From CBDTYW01 sp965364735 (lineage in GTDB: Bacteria; Actinomycetota; Nitriliruptoria; Nitriliruptorales; Nitriliruptoraceae): a stretch of 5,382 nt of DNA. The position numbers and the translations under genes are program-made. Positions 5,092 to 5,382 of the stretch are shown one piece after another (position 1 is the first letter of the stretch; the number at the start of each line of letters is the position of its first letter). The notes beneath the pieces are model-generated. The model ran no database searches. It worked only from the letters and a program-made list of their open reading frames with translations, and was not told the DNA's origin. Location: the NCBI GenBank assembly GCA_965364735.1, contig CBDTYW010000245.1, positions 1 to 5,382 on the forward strand, in the 5' to 3' direction.

Positions 5092-5097
5092 TAGGCT
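5092..5097 (+). promoter_or_regulatory. Possible -10 element for the carbonic-anhydrase-like gene
   Basis: TAGGCT fits the TAnnnT pattern and lies about 20 bases before the ribosome site of the gene starting at 5131. No convincing -35 is seen at 16-18 bases upstream. Confidence 0.2.
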
Positions 5098-5130
5098 CAC
5101 GGCCCTGAACCCGACCAGGAGCACAGCGAC

Positions 5131-5382
5131 GTGGCTGCCGACGGACCCGTGATCATCACCATCAACGGCAAGACGCCGGACATCTCCAAGGCGGGCTTCA
5201 TCGCGCCCGGGGTCGTGCTCGCCGGCGACATCACGGTCGGCGAGGGCGCGAACATCTGGTTCGGCTGCTCGCTGCGCGCCGAGTACGACCCGATCACGAT
5301 CGGGGCTCGGACCAACATCCAGGACCTGACGGTCGTGCACACCGACATCGGCTTCCCGACGGTCATCGGCTCCGACGTCACC
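5131..5382 (+). CDS. Gamma-carbonic-anhydrase-like left-handed beta-helix protein, N-terminal part
   Basis: Eighty-four codons are visible before the right edge, with no stop. Hexapeptide turns of a left-handed beta helix are evident: VVLAGDITVGEGANIWFGC (28-46), ITIGARTNIQD (55-65) and TVIGSDV (77-83). The family core is present as R49 (Cam Arg59), Q64 (Gln75), D65 and H70 in TVVHTD, the first zinc-ligand histidine (Cam His81). The usual R-G-D/R-S-D is here RAE, with E51 in place of Asp61. The other two zinc histidines would lie beyond the window. Family members are trimeric zinc or iron enzymes hydrating CO2, but many relatives (YrdA/PaaY/CaiE type) have other or unproven roles; PaaY-like proteins act on CoA thioesters, which could fit the neighbouring acyl-CoA dehydrogenase. 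GTG 5131 is chosen, with AGGAG (5117-5121) nine bases upstream; in-frame GTG 5149 is a weaker choice. It is divergent from the dehydrogenase across a shared operator-like palindrome. Confidence 0.8.
   Translation, partial: MAADGPVIITINGKTPDISKAGFIAPGVVLAGDITVGEGANIWFGCSLRAEYDPITIGARTNIQDLTVVHTDIGFPTVIGSDVT

Overview
The window is very GC-rich, with strong G/C preference at third codon positions. It carries an LPXTG-type wall-anchored secreted enzyme, a short lipoprotein, a DedA-family membrane protein and a fatty-acid-oxidation gene. Together these point to a Gram-positive, high-GC actinobacterium (Actinomycetota), perhaps an environmental or deep-branching lineage. No marker here fixes the family. 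I see no rRNA, tRNA, CRISPR array, transposase or phage gene.

Layout: (1) 1-524, minus strand: the N-terminal part of an RNB-family (RNase II/R-like) exoribonuclease, running off the left edge. (2) 616-1041, plus strand: a small NYN/PIN-like putative ribonuclease, divergent from gene 1 across a short region with a 10-bp-stem dyad (550-576). (3) 1242-1901, plus strand: a DedA (VTT-domain) integral membrane protein whose coding signal clearly starts further upstream, with a well-placed Shine-Dalgarno before an ATC codon at 1128. (4) 1912-2379, minus strand, convergent with gene 3 (10-bp gap): a lipoprotein with a small domain resembling the globular part of type IV pilins/pseudopilins. (5) 2510-3709, plus strand, divergent from gene 4: a secreted alpha/beta-hydrolase that I recognise as a bacterial relative of Candida antarctica lipase B. 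It keeps the full triad, the oxyanion residues and two of the three CALB disulfides, and adds a Pro/Ser/Thr linker and an LPATG sorting signal. (6) 3726-3828: an intergenic element made of four copies of one 19-bp motif, two direct and two inverted, both pairs at exactly 29-bp period. (7) 3837-4982, minus strand: an acyl-CoA dehydrogenase with long-chain/isovaleryl-type placement of the catalytic glutamate. (8) 4983-5130: a divergent promoter region with a perfect 10-bp inverted repeat around a 7-bp spacer. (9) 5131-5382, plus strand: the start of a gamma-carbonic-anhydrase-like left-handed beta-helix protein, running off the right edge.

Functional links are partly inferred. Two RNA-processing proteins share a divergent promoter region at the left. 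A lipoprotein and a wall-anchored lipase share another in the middle. The lipase and the acyl-CoA dehydrogenase could together serve external lipid use, from ester hydrolysis at the surface to beta-oxidation inside, but they are convergent and not in one operon. The items most worth following up are the wall-anchored CALB-type lipase, the four-unit mosaic repeat, the operator-like palindrome and the apparent AUC start of the DedA gene.
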